From ZC4RG29 sp035304385 (GTDB lineage Bacteria; Bacteroidota; Bacteroidia; Cytophagales; Cyclobacteriaceae): 64,000 nt of DNA. This document shows, in pieces, positions 9,048-17,390 of this stretch. The stretch is from positions 15,716 to 79,715 of the forward strand of contig DATGQD010000045.1 of NCBI GenBank assembly GCA_035304385.1, read 5' to 3'. Numbering within the stretch: the first letter of the stretch is position 1; every line of letters starts with the position of its first letter. Position numbers and translations under genes: made by a program. The notes below the pieces were generated by a model. The model had not been told where the DNA came from. It worked only from the letters and a program-made list of their open reading frames with translations, and ran no database searches.

Positions 9048-9842
9048 TTATTGGCCGGCCGCCGTGCTGTTGGCACCCGTCCGTACCTTCTTTATAAAGT
9101 TTCTGTAACCCGTAAAATACGTTTTCAGCATTGCATTCACTCCGTTGCCGGTAAGGGTTGATCCGGACATGCCGTCGACGCGGTGCGGATCATCCGCATA
9201 GAAGGCTATGCTGCTCTCACCTCCGCCGTGCTCTCCTTTCATCATCGTTACCGATACGAGCTTTCCTTGCTCATCGAAAATCTTTTTCCCTACGTACCGG
9301 TCCTGTATCTCGGCCGTTGCAATGCGTTGGCCCAGTCCGGGGGTTTCGGACTTGTGGTCGAACGATGCACCTACGATGGTTTCCATCGATGCGTCCAATG
9401 CGACGTATCCCCAGATCTTGTCCCAGAGCCCATTTCCATACATGGGGAGAATGTAGGCTTCTACACGCTCCGGATCGTCTGCGTCAACCAAACGGAAAAT
9501 CGGGTATAACCGCTCCTTTACGGGAACATCGAACTGCGCTGCCACATTGACGTTTTCAGCCGCAACGGACGTGCCGTCAGGCAGCTGCGTGACTTCTTCT
9601 CCGTTGTAGTTTACCACGGTCGAAGAAATGCGTTGATCATACGTTTCCAGGATGGCGTTGGGGTTCGAGGGAACCTCCACCAGCGTTCTTACTGCGTTCA
9701 GTATCTGCGACTTAGTGTCCAGTTCCAGCGATTTTTGCTGGGCGGGTCCGAGTGCAATTGACGTTCCGGCCAATAATCCTCCGATCAACACGCAGAGAAC
9801 TATTACAAAACCGATAATATACCCGTTAGACTGTTGTTGCAC
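9048..9842 (-). CDS. nqrC: Na+-translocating NADH:quinone reductase subunit C
   Basis: A 264-residue subunit with one N-terminal transmembrane helix (about 9-30) and a periplasmic FMN-binding domain. The motif SGSTLTGNGVN near residues 227-237 matches the S(G/A)xT site where FMN is covalently bound to threonine. Conserved LWDKIWGYVALD and ETPGLG stretches are present. Its start overlaps the end of nqrB by 17 nt. It relays electrons between other flavin and iron centres of the complex. Confidence 0.95.
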   Translation of the reverse strand: MQQQSNGYIIGFVIVLCVLIGGLLAGTSIALGPAQQKSLELDTKSQILNAVRTLVEVPSNPNAILETYDQRISSTVVNYNGEEVTQLPDGTSVAAENVNVAAQFDVPVKERLYPIFRLVDADDPERVEAYILPMYGNGLWDKIWGYVALDASMETIVGASFDHKSETPGLGQRIATAEIQDRYVGKKIFDEQGKLVSVTMMKGEHGGGESSIAFYADDPHRVDGMSGSTLTGNGVNAMLKTYFTGYRNFIKKVRTGANSTAAGQ

Positions 9843-11139
9843 GACGTAATCTTCTTTTCTTGTTGGCCTGTACTACATAATAATCAATAAGCGGCGCAAA
9901 AACGTTCATCAGCAGGATGGCCAGCATTACCCCCTCCGGATAGGCAGGGTTGAATGCCCGGATCAGGATGGTCAGGAAACCGATAAAGAAACCATAAATC
10001 CATTTTCCGCGTTCCGTCTGCGCCGCCGTTACCGGGTCAGTCGCCATATATACGGCACCAAATGCAAGTCCGCCGATGACCAGGTGATAATGTGGCGGCA
10101 TCAGCAGGTATTCATTTCCACCGATCAGGCTCAGTCCGAAAGCAGTCAGATACGCCCCTGCCATGACACTGAGCATAATTTTCCAGCTCCCCACCCCGGT
10201 GGCAATCAGAATAAGGCCACCAATCAGGCACATCAATACCGAAGTTTCTCCGATCGACCCGGGCATCAGCCCGACAAACAGGTTAGGGAGATCGTATAGC
10301 CCTTCATGCCATACATTGGCCAGGGCGTCGGAGACGAGATGACCGTTATTAAGGGAATCGGCCACGTGACCGGCCTGTTCTGCGGCCGTCTGGTTGAGTG
10401 GCGAGGGATCTTCGGCAGCGAGAAGGGCGGCTTCCTCATAGGTAACGATCGCCTGCTTCGCATTCACCGACGCTTCATAGCTTACCGCCAGCGGTGTTGC
10501 CCCCGAGTACCCTGACACGACCTCCGTTCCTTCCGGAAGGTAGGTCCACACATTCCCTGAAATATCCGCAGGATATGCGAAGTAGAGAAAAGCCCGGGCG
10601 GTAAGGGCGACGTTGAGAATGTTCATTCCCGTTCCGCCAAAGGCCTCTTTGCCAATGACAACGGCAAACGCCGTCCCGAGGGCTACCTGCCACAGCGGAA
10701 TGTCGGGCGGCATGATCAAGGGTATCAGCATCCCTGTAACCAGGAATCCTTCGTTGACCGGATGTTTCCGCCAAACGGTGAAGGCGAATTCAATACCGAG
10801 CCCAACGACATATGATACAATTACAATGGGGATCACCTGCTGCAGGCCGATCATTACCATTTCCCCGGTGGTGGCTTCTATCCCCTGGGCCAGGAAATGC
10901 TGATAGCCTACGTTGTAGATGCCGAACAACAGGCAGGGTAGCATGGCGATTACAACCGTAATCATCAGGCGCTTCATGTCGATCGCATCGCGCACCTGCG
11001 CGCCTTTGCTCGGGGTTACCGTATTGGGAGCAAAGAGAAAGGTGTCAATCGCTTCGTAGATATAATAGAACTTTTCAAACTTCCCGCCTTTCTCGAAGTG
11101 AGGTTTAATGCTGTCTAACTGCTTACGTATGAAATTCAT
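9826..11139 (-). CDS. nqrB: Na+-translocating NADH:quinone reductase subunit B
   Basis: A 437-residue polytopic membrane subunit, homologous to RnfD. The motif SGAT, in VVSGYSGATPLA, is the expected covalent FMN threonine site. MPGSIGETSVL and the C-terminal MATDPVTAAQT region are typical. Between SGAT and MPGSIGE there is a long hydrophilic stretch of about 70 residues rich in Ala, Glu and Asn, longer than I expect for proteobacterial NqrB. This subunit carries the main Na+ pathway and the riboflavin site. It starts 6 nt after nqrA. Confidence 0.95.
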   Translation of the reverse strand: MNFIRKQLDSIKPHFEKGGKFEKFYYIYEAIDTFLFAPNTVTPSKGAQVRDAIDMKRLMITVVIAMLPCLLFGIYNVGYQHFLAQGIEATTGEMVMIGLQQVIPIVIVSYVVGLGIEFAFTVWRKHPVNEGFLVTGMLIPLIMPPDIPLWQVALGTAFAVVIGKEAFGGTGMNILNVALTARAFLYFAYPADISGNVWTYLPEGTEVVSGYSGATPLAVSYEASVNAKQAIVTYEEAALLAAEDPSPLNQTAAEQAGHVADSLNNGHLVSDALANVWHEGLYDLPNLFVGLMPGSIGETSVLMCLIGGLILIATGVGSWKIMLSVMAGAYLTAFGLSLIGGNEYLLMPPHYHLVIGGLAFGAVYMATDPVTAAQTERGKWIYGFFIGFLTILIRAFNPAYPEGVMLAILLMNVFAPLIDYYVVQANKKRRLRRATTV

Positions 11140-11145
11140 GACCGG

Positions 11146-12507
11146 CTAGCTGTTCCTGATGAGTTCGATACCCTCGCGGAGTATTGCCTGGATGTTATGC
11201 TTCGAGACGTCCACAAAATCGCACAGCGCCAGGTCTTCCTCAATGACCTCATAGATACCCAGTGCTTCCATCTCATCAAAGTCTTCCGCGATAATGGCCT
11301 TAATAAGATAGGTAGGCAGTATATCCATGGGCGTTACCTTCTCGAATACGCCGGTTTGCACAAACGCACGTGGCTCCCCGCGGGTGTTCGTGTCGAGAAC
11401 GTACTCCTTCTGGGGGGCAAGAAAGGATAACAAGCCCCAGGCGCGCTGGAGGCTCAGCTTTTTGAATCCATGGGAAATCCATCCCAGGAATTCGTAATAG
11501 TCGCCCTCCGGAATAACCGTGACCAGATGATCGAAGAATCCGATGAAACCATCGGCCGGAATCCGCGTTCCCGTCAATACGTTACCCGAGATATAGCGCA
11601 CCCGATCGGACGTGATGTTGTTCTCGATCATCTTATTGATGCTGGCGCCCGTCCAGGTCTTATAATACTGTGGCTTTTTCACCTCCGATCCGGCGAGGGC
11701 TACAATTCTCGATGCATCATAAATGCCATTGAGAAAAAGCTTGCCGATCTGGATGACTCCCGATGGGCTGATTGTCCAGGCAATTTCGCCCCGGTTAATG
11801 GGGTCGAGGTGATGAATTTGTACGCCCACGCATCCGGCGGGATGGGGCCCCGTGAAATAATTGAATTCAACTCCCTTTGCGCCGCTGAAGATGGACGGTT
11901 GGTTGTCGCCCCTAAGATTCACATGTATGGGTCCTGACGTAAATTTCTTCAATACGTCGATACCTGCCTGGAAGTACTGCTCCTCCCCTTTGAATATCAG
12001 ATTATAATCCGGGGCCAGGGGATGAGAATCGAAGCCGCTGATGAAAATGGCTTTCGGGGTTTCACCAGGATCGGCGATGACCCCGAAGGGACGTTGCACC
12101 AGGTTAGCCCATACACCACTGCTGAGCAGCTGTTCCTGTGCCTGTTCGCGGCTTAGTGACGTAAGGTCTCCGGCAGAATACTTCCGGAATTCGACATGCT
12201 CAAATGATTTGTCGGCGAGTACCTTTACTTCAAGAAGCTTTCGCTTTTCGCCGCGCTTGATTTCGATCACCTCGCCGCTAACCGGGGCGGTGAACATGAC
12301 CTGCTCGAATCGCTTATCGCGAAACAGCGGAGTCCCCGCTTTAACGGTGTCGCCGACGTTGACAAGAACGCGGGGTAAATAAACGCCTTCAAAATCTGTG
12401 GGCTTTATTGCAAATACGTCAGGTTGATCGGGGGTGCTTATTGTAGGGGATGCCTTTCCTGCCAGATTGATATCAAAGCCTTTCCGGAGTCGGATGTGTT
12501 TACCCAT
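11146..12507 (-). CDS. nqrA: Na+-translocating NADH:quinone reductase subunit A
   Basis: A 453-residue cytoplasmic subunit, first in the operon. It has the N-terminal biotin-carboxyl-carrier-like fold (VGDTVKAGTPLFRDKRF and FTAPVSGEVIEIKRG), a middle part with HPAGCVGVQIHHLDP, and a C-terminal QRAWGLLSFLAPQKEYVLDT segment. NqrA stabilises the complex and is linked to quinone binding. A TATTTTTG promoter-like element lies about 33 nt upstream of the ATG. Confidence 0.95.
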   Translation of the reverse strand: MGKHIRLRKGFDINLAGKASPTISTPDQPDVFAIKPTDFEGVYLPRVLVNVGDTVKAGTPLFRDKRFEQVMFTAPVSGEVIEIKRGEKRKLLEVKVLADKSFEHVEFRKYSAGDLTSLSREQAQEQLLSSGVWANLVQRPFGVIADPGETPKAIFISGFDSHPLAPDYNLIFKGEEQYFQAGIDVLKKFTSGPIHVNLRGDNQPSIFSGAKGVEFNYFTGPHPAGCVGVQIHHLDPINRGEIAWTISPSGVIQIGKLFLNGIYDASRIVALAGSEVKKPQYYKTWTGASINKMIENNITSDRVRYISGNVLTGTRIPADGFIGFFDHLVTVIPEGDYYEFLGWISHGFKKLSLQRAWGLLSFLAPQKEYVLDTNTRGEPRAFVQTGVFEKVTPMDILPTYLIKAIIAEDFDEMEALGIYEVIEEDLALCDFVDVSKHNIQAILREGIELIRNS

Positions 12508-12539
12508 GTTAAAACTGGCCGTGAGAATCTAAAACGGTC

Positions 12540-12547
12540 CAAAAATA
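12540..12547 (-). promoter_or_regulatory. -7 promoter element before nqrA
   Basis: TATTTTTG on the reverse strand matches the Bacteroidota -7 consensus TAnnTTTG and lies 33-40 nt upstream of the nqrA start. No good TTG element sits at the expected distance, so the assignment is tentative. Confidence 0.35.
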
Positions 12548-12611
12548 GCAAATTTTTAATACGGATGTCGGCAGACGTTATATTATATGGAAAGTAGTAA
12601 AATCGGTGCTT

Positions 12612-13322
12612 TCAAGCTGTCAGGTCCATGCTATGAGTGGTGCGTATGACCCGGGAAAGGGCGAGCCTGAGCACCTCCTCAACCTGCTCATCGATCGTTA
12701 TGTGCGTTGTGTCGATGACTATGGCGTCGGCGGCCTGTTTTAGGGGGCCTTCTGCACGTGTCGTGTCGATGGCGTCCCGCTTTTTAATGTTCTCCACTAC
12801 CTCGTCCAGGTTTACCAGCACATTGGCGGCGAGTAACTCCTGTTGCCGACGGTATGCGCGTGTCATTATGTCGGCCGTCATAAAGATCTTCAGTTCCGCA
12901 TCCGGAAACACCACTGTGCCGATGTCGCGGCCATCCATCACCACGCCCTTCTCCTTCCCCATCTTACGTTGCTGTGCGATAAGCATAGTGCGAACCTCCC
13001 GGATGGCGCTCACCTCGCTCACCTTGTCCGACACATGCATTTCGCGAATGTCGTTTTCCACGTTAAGGCCGTTCAGATACACCTCCGATTCATTCTTCGC
13101 GTTCACTTTAAACGAAATCGAGGCCGCGGCAAGCGCTTTTGTCACTTCCCTGGGATTGGAAAGGGCCACATGATGATTCAGGAAATGCAGCGTCACTGCC
13201 CTGTACATGGCGCCGGTGTCAATATAACGGTAGCCCAACGCCGCAGCGACTTTGCGTGCCGTCGTGCTTTTCCCGCATGCCGAATAGCCGTCAATCGCAA
13301 TTATGATCTTGCGGAGGTTCAT
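12612..13322 (-). CDS. cmk: Cytidylate kinase
   Basis: A 236-residue (d)CMP kinase. The P-loop is GYSACGKSTTARKVA near residues 12-26. The YIDTGAMYRAV motif, the NMP-binding insert with VSEVSAIREVR, and DGRDIGTVVFPDA are all diagnostic. It phosphorylates CMP and dCMP with ATP in the cytoplasm. Its ATG shares the A of the TGA stop of a tiny lipoprotein gene upstream (TGATG), so translation of the two is probably coupled. Confidence 0.96.
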   Translation of the reverse strand: MNLRKIIIAIDGYSACGKSTTARKVAAALGYRYIDTGAMYRAVTLHFLNHHVALSNPREVTKALAAASISFKVNAKNESEVYLNGLNVENDIREMHVSDKVSEVSAIREVRTMLIAQQRKMGKEKGVVMDGRDIGTVVFPDAELKIFMTADIMTRAYRRQQELLAANVLVNLDEVVENIKKRDAIDTTRAEGPLKQAADAIVIDTTHITIDEQVEEVLRLALSRVIRTTHSMDLTA

Positions 13323-13444
13323 CAGCAGTCCTTTTGCGGACAGGGAATGGGTTTTCCAGGCTTCAGTTTCTTATTTTTCTGATGCGACGCGCACCCGGAA
13401 GCCACCGCCAGTAGAAATACCGCCAGAATCAGCTTAACTTTCAA
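13322..13444 (-). CDS. 40-residue lipoprotein, coupled to cmk
   Basis: A small frame read from a TTG at 13444 encodes MKVKLILAVFLLAVASGC followed by a short Lys-rich tail ending PCPQKDC. It has a basic N-region, a hydrophobic core and a lipobox-like ASGC, so it looks like a lipoprotein with only about 22 mature residues after the lipidated Cys and two more cysteines near the end. No ATG exists upstream in frame; ATA or GTT codons would be weaker starts. The TGA stop overlaps the cmk ATG. The family is unknown to me; the signal sequence and coupling are the evidence. Confidence 0.6.
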   Translation of the reverse strand: MKVKLILAVFLLAVASGCASHQKNKKLKPGKPIPCPQKDC

Positions 13445-13576
13445 GACAGGTATGTTTTTGGTTGATGGCTTAAAGAAAACAGGAATAGTCGGGATTTGGA
13501 AACCGCCCGCCGAAAACTAAAACCGGATGTCGCTCGTTTACACGGATAACAAACCGCCATATCAACCTATCAATCT

Positions 13577-13849
13577 ATGACTGACGAAGAGGGAAAAGCC
13601 GAGAACATGTTCCGAAACTTCGGCAAACGCGTCGACAAGTTCCTGGAGGAATTTGACGAGGCCGGCGAACGGCTTCAGAAGGAATTTGAGGAAAAGTATG
13701 AGGAATTAAAACGTTCGGCAGAAAAACTCAAGGCCGAATCCCGCAACCGGGAACGCTGGCAGGAAGTGGAAGACAGCCTCCGCAGAGCAGGCGAACACCT
13801 TAAGGAAGCCTTTGAAGCCGCGTTCCGAAAGAAGAAAGAAACGGAATAG
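13577..13849 (+). CDS. Small charged coiled-coil protein
   Basis: A 90-residue protein, almost entirely helical and rich in Glu, Lys and Arg (FLEEFDEAGERLQKEFEEKY and similar), with no signal peptide or transmembrane segment. Heptad-like hydrophobic spacing suggests a coiled coil over most of its length. I do not recognise a family. It is transcribed towards the tsf operon and is followed by a bidirectional terminator, which supports a genuine transcription unit. Confidence 0.65.
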   Translation: MTDEEGKAENMFRNFGKRVDKFLEEFDEAGERLQKEFEEKYEELKRSAEKLKAESRNRERWQEVEDSLRRAGEHLKEAFEAAFRKKKETE

Positions 13850-13852
13850 CTA

Positions 13853-13893
13853 TAAAAAAACAGCACGGCATAAGCCGTGCTGTTTGTATTTTC
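13853..13893. terminator. Bidirectional terminator between the coiled-coil gene and tsf
   Basis: AAACAGCACGGC (13858-13869) pairs with GCCGTGCTGTTT (13874-13885) over a 4-nt loop. T-rich tracts follow on both strands (TTTGTATTTT rightwards, TTTTTTTATAG leftwards). It lies between two convergent genes and can end both transcripts. Confidence 0.88.
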
Positions 13894-13906
13894 AGGTCGC
13901 TATACC

Positions 13907-14737
13907 TTAGCCGATGGACACGCGCCGGAAATCGGCAACGGTCAGCCCTTTCGACACGCTCTCGAGGTATTGCGCCACGGTCTTCGAACTATCCTTTACA
14001 AACGCCTGGTGGAGCAACGTGCTTTCGCGGAAGAACTTTTGCAGCTTCCCTTGCGCGATCTTGTCCACCATATTGGCGGGCTTGCCTTCGGCGATGATCT
14101 GTGCTTTGGCAATTTCCAGTTCCTTTTCGACGAGGTCCTTGTCGACAGAAGTTTCGTCTACCGCGACAGGGTTCATGGCGGCAATCTGCATGCCCACGTC
14201 CTTGCCCGCTTCGGTAACGTCTTTTCCGTTAACACCTTTCAATGCGACGAGCACACCCAGTTTGCTGCCAGCGTGAATGTAAGGAACAACCTGCTCCCCT
14301 TTCATGTGAACGTATTCGCTCACTTCAACCTTCTCACCGATCTTGCCCACTAACTCGACGATGCGCTCGGCAATCGTCATGTCCCCGACCTTGAGCGCCA
14401 GCAGTTCATCGCGGGTCGCGGGCCTATGTTCAAAAGCAGTGTCGGCAATCAGGGCGCCCAGGTTTTGAAATTCTTCGTTCTTGGCTACGAAGTCCGTCTC
14501 GCAGTTCAACGCCACGAGAACTGCCTCCCGGTTATCGTCGCCGGTGCGAACAAATACGGACCCTTCCCGTGCCTCCTTGTCGGAGCGGGAAGCCGATACC
14601 TTCTGACCCTTCTTCCGAAGGATTTCTATCGCCTTGTCGAAATCGCCGTCCGCTTCGGTGAGGGCCTTCTTGCAATCCATCATACCGGCGCCCGTCATTT
14701 GTCTAAGCTTGTTTACATCTTGCGCTGTAATAGCCAT
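13907..14737 (-). CDS. tsf: Translation elongation factor Ts
   Basis: A 276-residue EF-Ts. The N-terminal UBA-like module is followed by the signature LRQMTGAGMMDCKKALTEADGD and then NCETDFVAKNEEF. It recycles EF-Tu by GDP/GTP exchange. It is the last gene of rplM-rpsI-rpsB-tsf, separated from rpsB by about 150 nt containing a hairpin, and ends just before a strong terminator. Confidence 0.97.
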   Translation of the reverse strand: MAITAQDVNKLRQMTGAGMMDCKKALTEADGDFDKAIEILRKKGQKVSASRSDKEAREGSVFVRTGDDNREAVLVALNCETDFVAKNEEFQNLGALIADTAFEHRPATRDELLALKVGDMTIAERIVELVGKIGEKVEVSEYVHMKGEQVVPYIHAGSKLGVLVALKGVNGKDVTEAGKDVGMQIAAMNPVAVDETSVDKDLVEKELEIAKAQIIAEGKPANMVDKIAQGKLQKFFRESTLLHQAFVKDSSKTVAQYLESVSKGLTVADFRRVSIG

Positions 14738-14797
14738 ACCATTTGCAATTTTTTGTGTTGTTTAGATTGTCTGCGTAAAACCCGAAGGTCCATAAAC

Positions 14798-14830
14798 AAC
14801 TGAACACCGGCTTGTGACCGATGTTCAGTT
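14798..14830 (-). promoter_or_regulatory. Hairpin between rpsB and tsf
   Basis: AACTGAACA (14798-14806) pairs with TGTTCAGTT (14822-14830). After one mismatch, three inner pairs (CGG/CCG) close a 7-nt loop. In the tsf transcript it stands 61 nt before the start codon and lacks a T-run on that strand, so attenuation or mRNA processing is more likely than full termination. The role is inferred. Confidence 0.5.
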
Positions 14831-14886
14831 TAGCGTTTTTATCACTTCCTGATCTCGGAGACCCGATACATCAGTTCTGAAGACTC

Positions 14887-15663
14887 TTACTTGGATTCTT
14901 CGATGGTTTCCTTTTCGTCGATCTTGCGCTTCTCTTCCTCTTCCTTCTTCAGCGCGGCATCTTCCTTGTCGCGCTTGCGCTCCATAAGACCTTCTTCGAT
15001 TACGCTGCCGATATAGCGCGTAATGAGGTTGATCGACTTAAATGCGTCGTCGTTCGCCGGGATGGGGAAGTCGACACCTTCGGGATCGGAGTTTGTATCC
15101 ACCATGGCAAACACGGGGATATTCAGCTTTTGGGCCTCCGTTACCGCGATATGTTCCCGCTTAACGTCAATGACGAACAGTGCAGCGGGGAGACGGTTCA
15201 GATCGGCAATACCGCCGAGCAGCTTCTCCAGCTTTGCCTTTTCACGCTGCACCATCAGGCGCTCGCGCTTGGCCAGGTTCAGGAACGCCTCGTCCTTCAT
15301 GAGCTTGTCGATCTGCGCAAGCTTCTTGAGCGACTTACGGATGGTTGCGAAATTGGTCAGCATGCCACCCAACCAGCGTTCGGTTACGTACGGCATGTTC
15401 AGCCGCTTAGCTTCTTCGCTGACGATGTCTTTGGCCTGTTTCTTGGTGGCCACAAACATGATCTTGCGGCCGGACCGAACAATATTCTTTAAAGAGTACG
15501 CGGCCTCATCCAGGCAAGCCAGCGTTTTGTTAAGGTCAATCAGGTGGATCCCGTTGTTCTCCATGAAGATGTACTCAGCCATCTTGGGGTTCCATTTCCG
15601 GGTAAGGTGACCGAAATGAACACCGGCATCCAGTAATTGTTGATACGTGAGTTTTTCTGCCAT
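14887..15663 (-). CDS. rpsB: 30S ribosomal protein S2
   Basis: A 258-residue S2 protein with the expected start (TYQQLLDAGVHFGHLTRKWN), the TERWLGGMLTNF motif and the C-terminal PANDDAFKSINLITRYI segment. The last ~30 residues are an extra highly charged tail rich in Glu and Lys. It binds the 30S head/body junction. It belongs to the ribosomal operon and lies about 20 nt after rpsI. Confidence 0.97.
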   Translation of the reverse strand: MAEKLTYQQLLDAGVHFGHLTRKWNPKMAEYIFMENNGIHLIDLNKTLACLDEAAYSLKNIVRSGRKIMFVATKKQAKDIVSEEAKRLNMPYVTERWLGGMLTNFATIRKSLKKLAQIDKLMKDEAFLNLAKRERLMVQREKAKLEKLLGGIADLNRLPAALFVIDVKREHIAVTEAQKLNIPVFAMVDTNSDPEGVDFPIPANDDAFKSINLITRYIGSVIEEGLMERKRDKEDAALKKEEEEKRKIDEKETIEESK

Positions 15664-15683
15664 TAAATTGGTTTTACAGATAA

Positions 15684-16070
15684 TTAACGCTTGCTGAACT
15701 GGAACTTCCTTCTTGCTTTTCTCCTACCGTACTTCTTCCGTTCCACCATACGGGAATCACGCGTCAGCAAGCCTTCCTTACGAAGAACAGGTTTGTGCTC
15801 CTCATTCGCCTGAACGAGTGCACGGGCAATTCCCAGCCGTACAGCTTCTGCCTGACCGCGGATCCCGCCCCCCTCGACAATCACTCTGATGTCAAATTCG
15901 CTGTCCGACTTTACAGCCGCGAGCGCCTGCTTTACAAGCGTCTGATGGATATCTGAAAGGAAATAGGCGTCAAGCGCCTTTTCATTCACTTTGATTTCTC
16001 CTTTTCCGGGTTGCAGGTATACCCGAGCTACCGCGGTTTTACGTCTTCCGATTGTGTTGATACGATCCAT
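15684..16070 (-). CDS. rpsI: 30S ribosomal protein S9
   Basis: A 128-residue S9 with TIGRRKTAVARVYLQPGKG at the start, GGGIRGQAEAVRLGIARAL in the middle and the basic C-terminal tail GRRKARRKFQFSKR that reaches the P-site tRNA. It starts 3 nt after the rplM stop codon. Confidence 0.97.
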   Translation of the reverse strand: MDRINTIGRRKTAVARVYLQPGKGEIKVNEKALDAYFLSDIHQTLVKQALAAVKSDSEFDIRVIVEGGGIRGQAEAVRLGIARALVQANEEHKPVLRKEGLLTRDSRMVERKKYGRRKARRKFQFSKR

Positions 16071-16073
16071 CTA

Positions 16074-16517
16074 TCAGAGCTTGATTTCCTTGGGTTCTTG
16101 TGCAGCATGGGGATGTTCCGCGCCCGCATACACGTGAAGGCTGCGGTACAATTGGTTACCCAGCCTGTTCTTGGGCAGCATGCCGCGGACGGCGTGTTCT
16201 ATGAGCCGCTCCGGATGCTTCCTCCGGATCATAGCCGGCGTCTTCTCCCGCTGACCGCCGGGATATCCAGTGTGAGTGAGAATCACCCGGTCAGTCCACT
16301 TCTTGCCCGTCATCCGTACTTTGGCCGCATTAATGACGATTACGTGATCACCGCAATCCACATGGGGCGTATAACCGGGCTTGTGCTTTCCACGGATAAT
16401 GTTGGCTACCCGGCTGGCCAAACGGCCCAGCACCTGCGAGCTTGCATCCACAACCACCCAACCCTTCTCTACCTGGGCTTTGTTGAGTTGTGCCGTCTTG
16501 TAACTGTTGTGATCCAC
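16074..16517 (-). CDS. rplM: 50S ribosomal protein L13
   Basis: A 147-residue L13, with WVVVDASSQVLGRLASRVA, the GYTPHVDCGDHVIVINA stretch and the GYPGG motif. It is the first gene of the operon, under a well-formed promoter at 16595-16625, with a 5' leader of roughly 70 nt that could host autoregulation, although I see no clear structure in it. Confidence 0.97.
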   Translation of the reverse strand: MDHNSYKTAQLNKAQVEKGWVVVDASSQVLGRLASRVANIIRGKHKPGYTPHVDCGDHVIVINAAKVRMTGKKWTDRVILTHTGYPGGQREKTPAMIRRKHPERLIEHAVRGMLPKNRLGNQLYRSLHVYAGAEHPHAAQEPKEIKL

Positions 16518-16594
16518 TCTATATAATAATTATCAATACAAAATCAGGGCATTTTTAGTGTCCGGAAACACCCCCTTCCTGCCAAAAAGGGACA

Positions 16595-16625
16595 CAAAGG
16601 TAACCGGTTGGTGACTCATATGCAA
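16595..16625 (-). promoter_or_regulatory. Promoter of the rplM operon
   Basis: On the reverse strand TTG (16623-16625) is followed after 20 nt by TACCTTTG (16595-16602). This fits the Bacteroidota sigma-A consensus TTG / TAnnTTTG. The predicted start site is near 16588, about 70 nt upstream of the rplM ATG. Confidence 0.7.
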
Positions 16626-16676
16626 GCTGGCTCAAAAAATTGGTTTTCTGCCCTGGTGTAGCCAAAAACCCGCTTT

Positions 16677-17390
16677 CTAGCGGTTGGCTTCCAACTGCCT
16701 GAGCAACGCGCGGAGGTCTTTCGGCAGGGGTGCCTCCACCCTTAGCGGCTTATGGGCCCGGTCCCCGAAGGAAATCGAGTGCGCATGGAGCGCGACACGC
16801 CGCATCAGCGGCTCCTCCTCTTCGCCCTTTCGGATATTGAAATTGCGTTTTATCGAAGAGAGGTAGAAGAGCTTACCACCATACACCGTGTCGCCCGTAA
16901 TCGGGGCGCCCTGCGATGCCAGGTGAACGCGGATCTGGTGCATGCGGCCGGTGATGGGCCGGCAGGAAACCAGCGTATGCATACGGTAAACCGCGATTGT
17001 ATCCAAAATCGTTCGGGCCTGCTGCCCGTCGCGCTGAATGCGCACGATTCCGTCGCCGGACTTCTTAAGCGGCCGGTCGACCACCGTTTCGCGGAAATCA
17101 TGGACGCCGTCGCATACGGCCCGGTATATCTTTTCGACAGTCCGGTTCTGAAACTGGAGGCTAAGGTGCCGGTACGCTTCGGGATTTCGGGCCAGGACCA
17201 GCACGCCGGACGTCTCCTTGTCGAGCCGGTGGCACACCTGCGCCTCCGGATGATATGCGCGCGCCAGGTCGAGGAGATTGTACGCGTCGGCGCGATCCTG
17301 GAGCGTAGACAGCCCCGGAGGTTTGTTGACGATCATATAATCGTCGTCCTCGTGGAGGAGGATATCACTAAATCGGATTCGGTGTTTCAA
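16677..17390 (-). CDS. RluA-family rRNA/tRNA pseudouridine synthase
   Basis: A 237-residue pseudouridine synthase of the RluA family. The catalytic aspartate is D57 in the motif HRLDKETSG. Conserved GRMHQIRVHLAS and DTVYGG follow. No S4 domain precedes the catalytic core. The RNA target position cannot be told from sequence. Its start overlaps the stop of phoR by 4 nt, placing it in one operon with phoB and phoR. Confidence 0.9.
   Translation of the reverse strand: MKHRIRFSDILLHEDDDYMIVNKPPGLSTLQDRADAYNLLDLARAYHPEAQVCHRLDKETSGVLVLARNPEAYRHLSLQFQNRTVEKIYRAVCDGVHDFRETVVDRPLKKSGDGIVRIQRDGQQARTILDTIAVYRMHTLVSCRPITGRMHQIRVHLASQGAPITGDTVYGGKLFYLSSIKRNFNIRKGEEEEPLMRRVALHAHSISFGDRAHKPLRVEAPLPKDLRALLRQLEANR

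Noticed and set aside
16558..16595. GTGTCC/GGACAC hairpin as an L13 autoregulatory leader
   Set aside because: One arm overlaps the -7 promoter element, so it would not be in the transcript.
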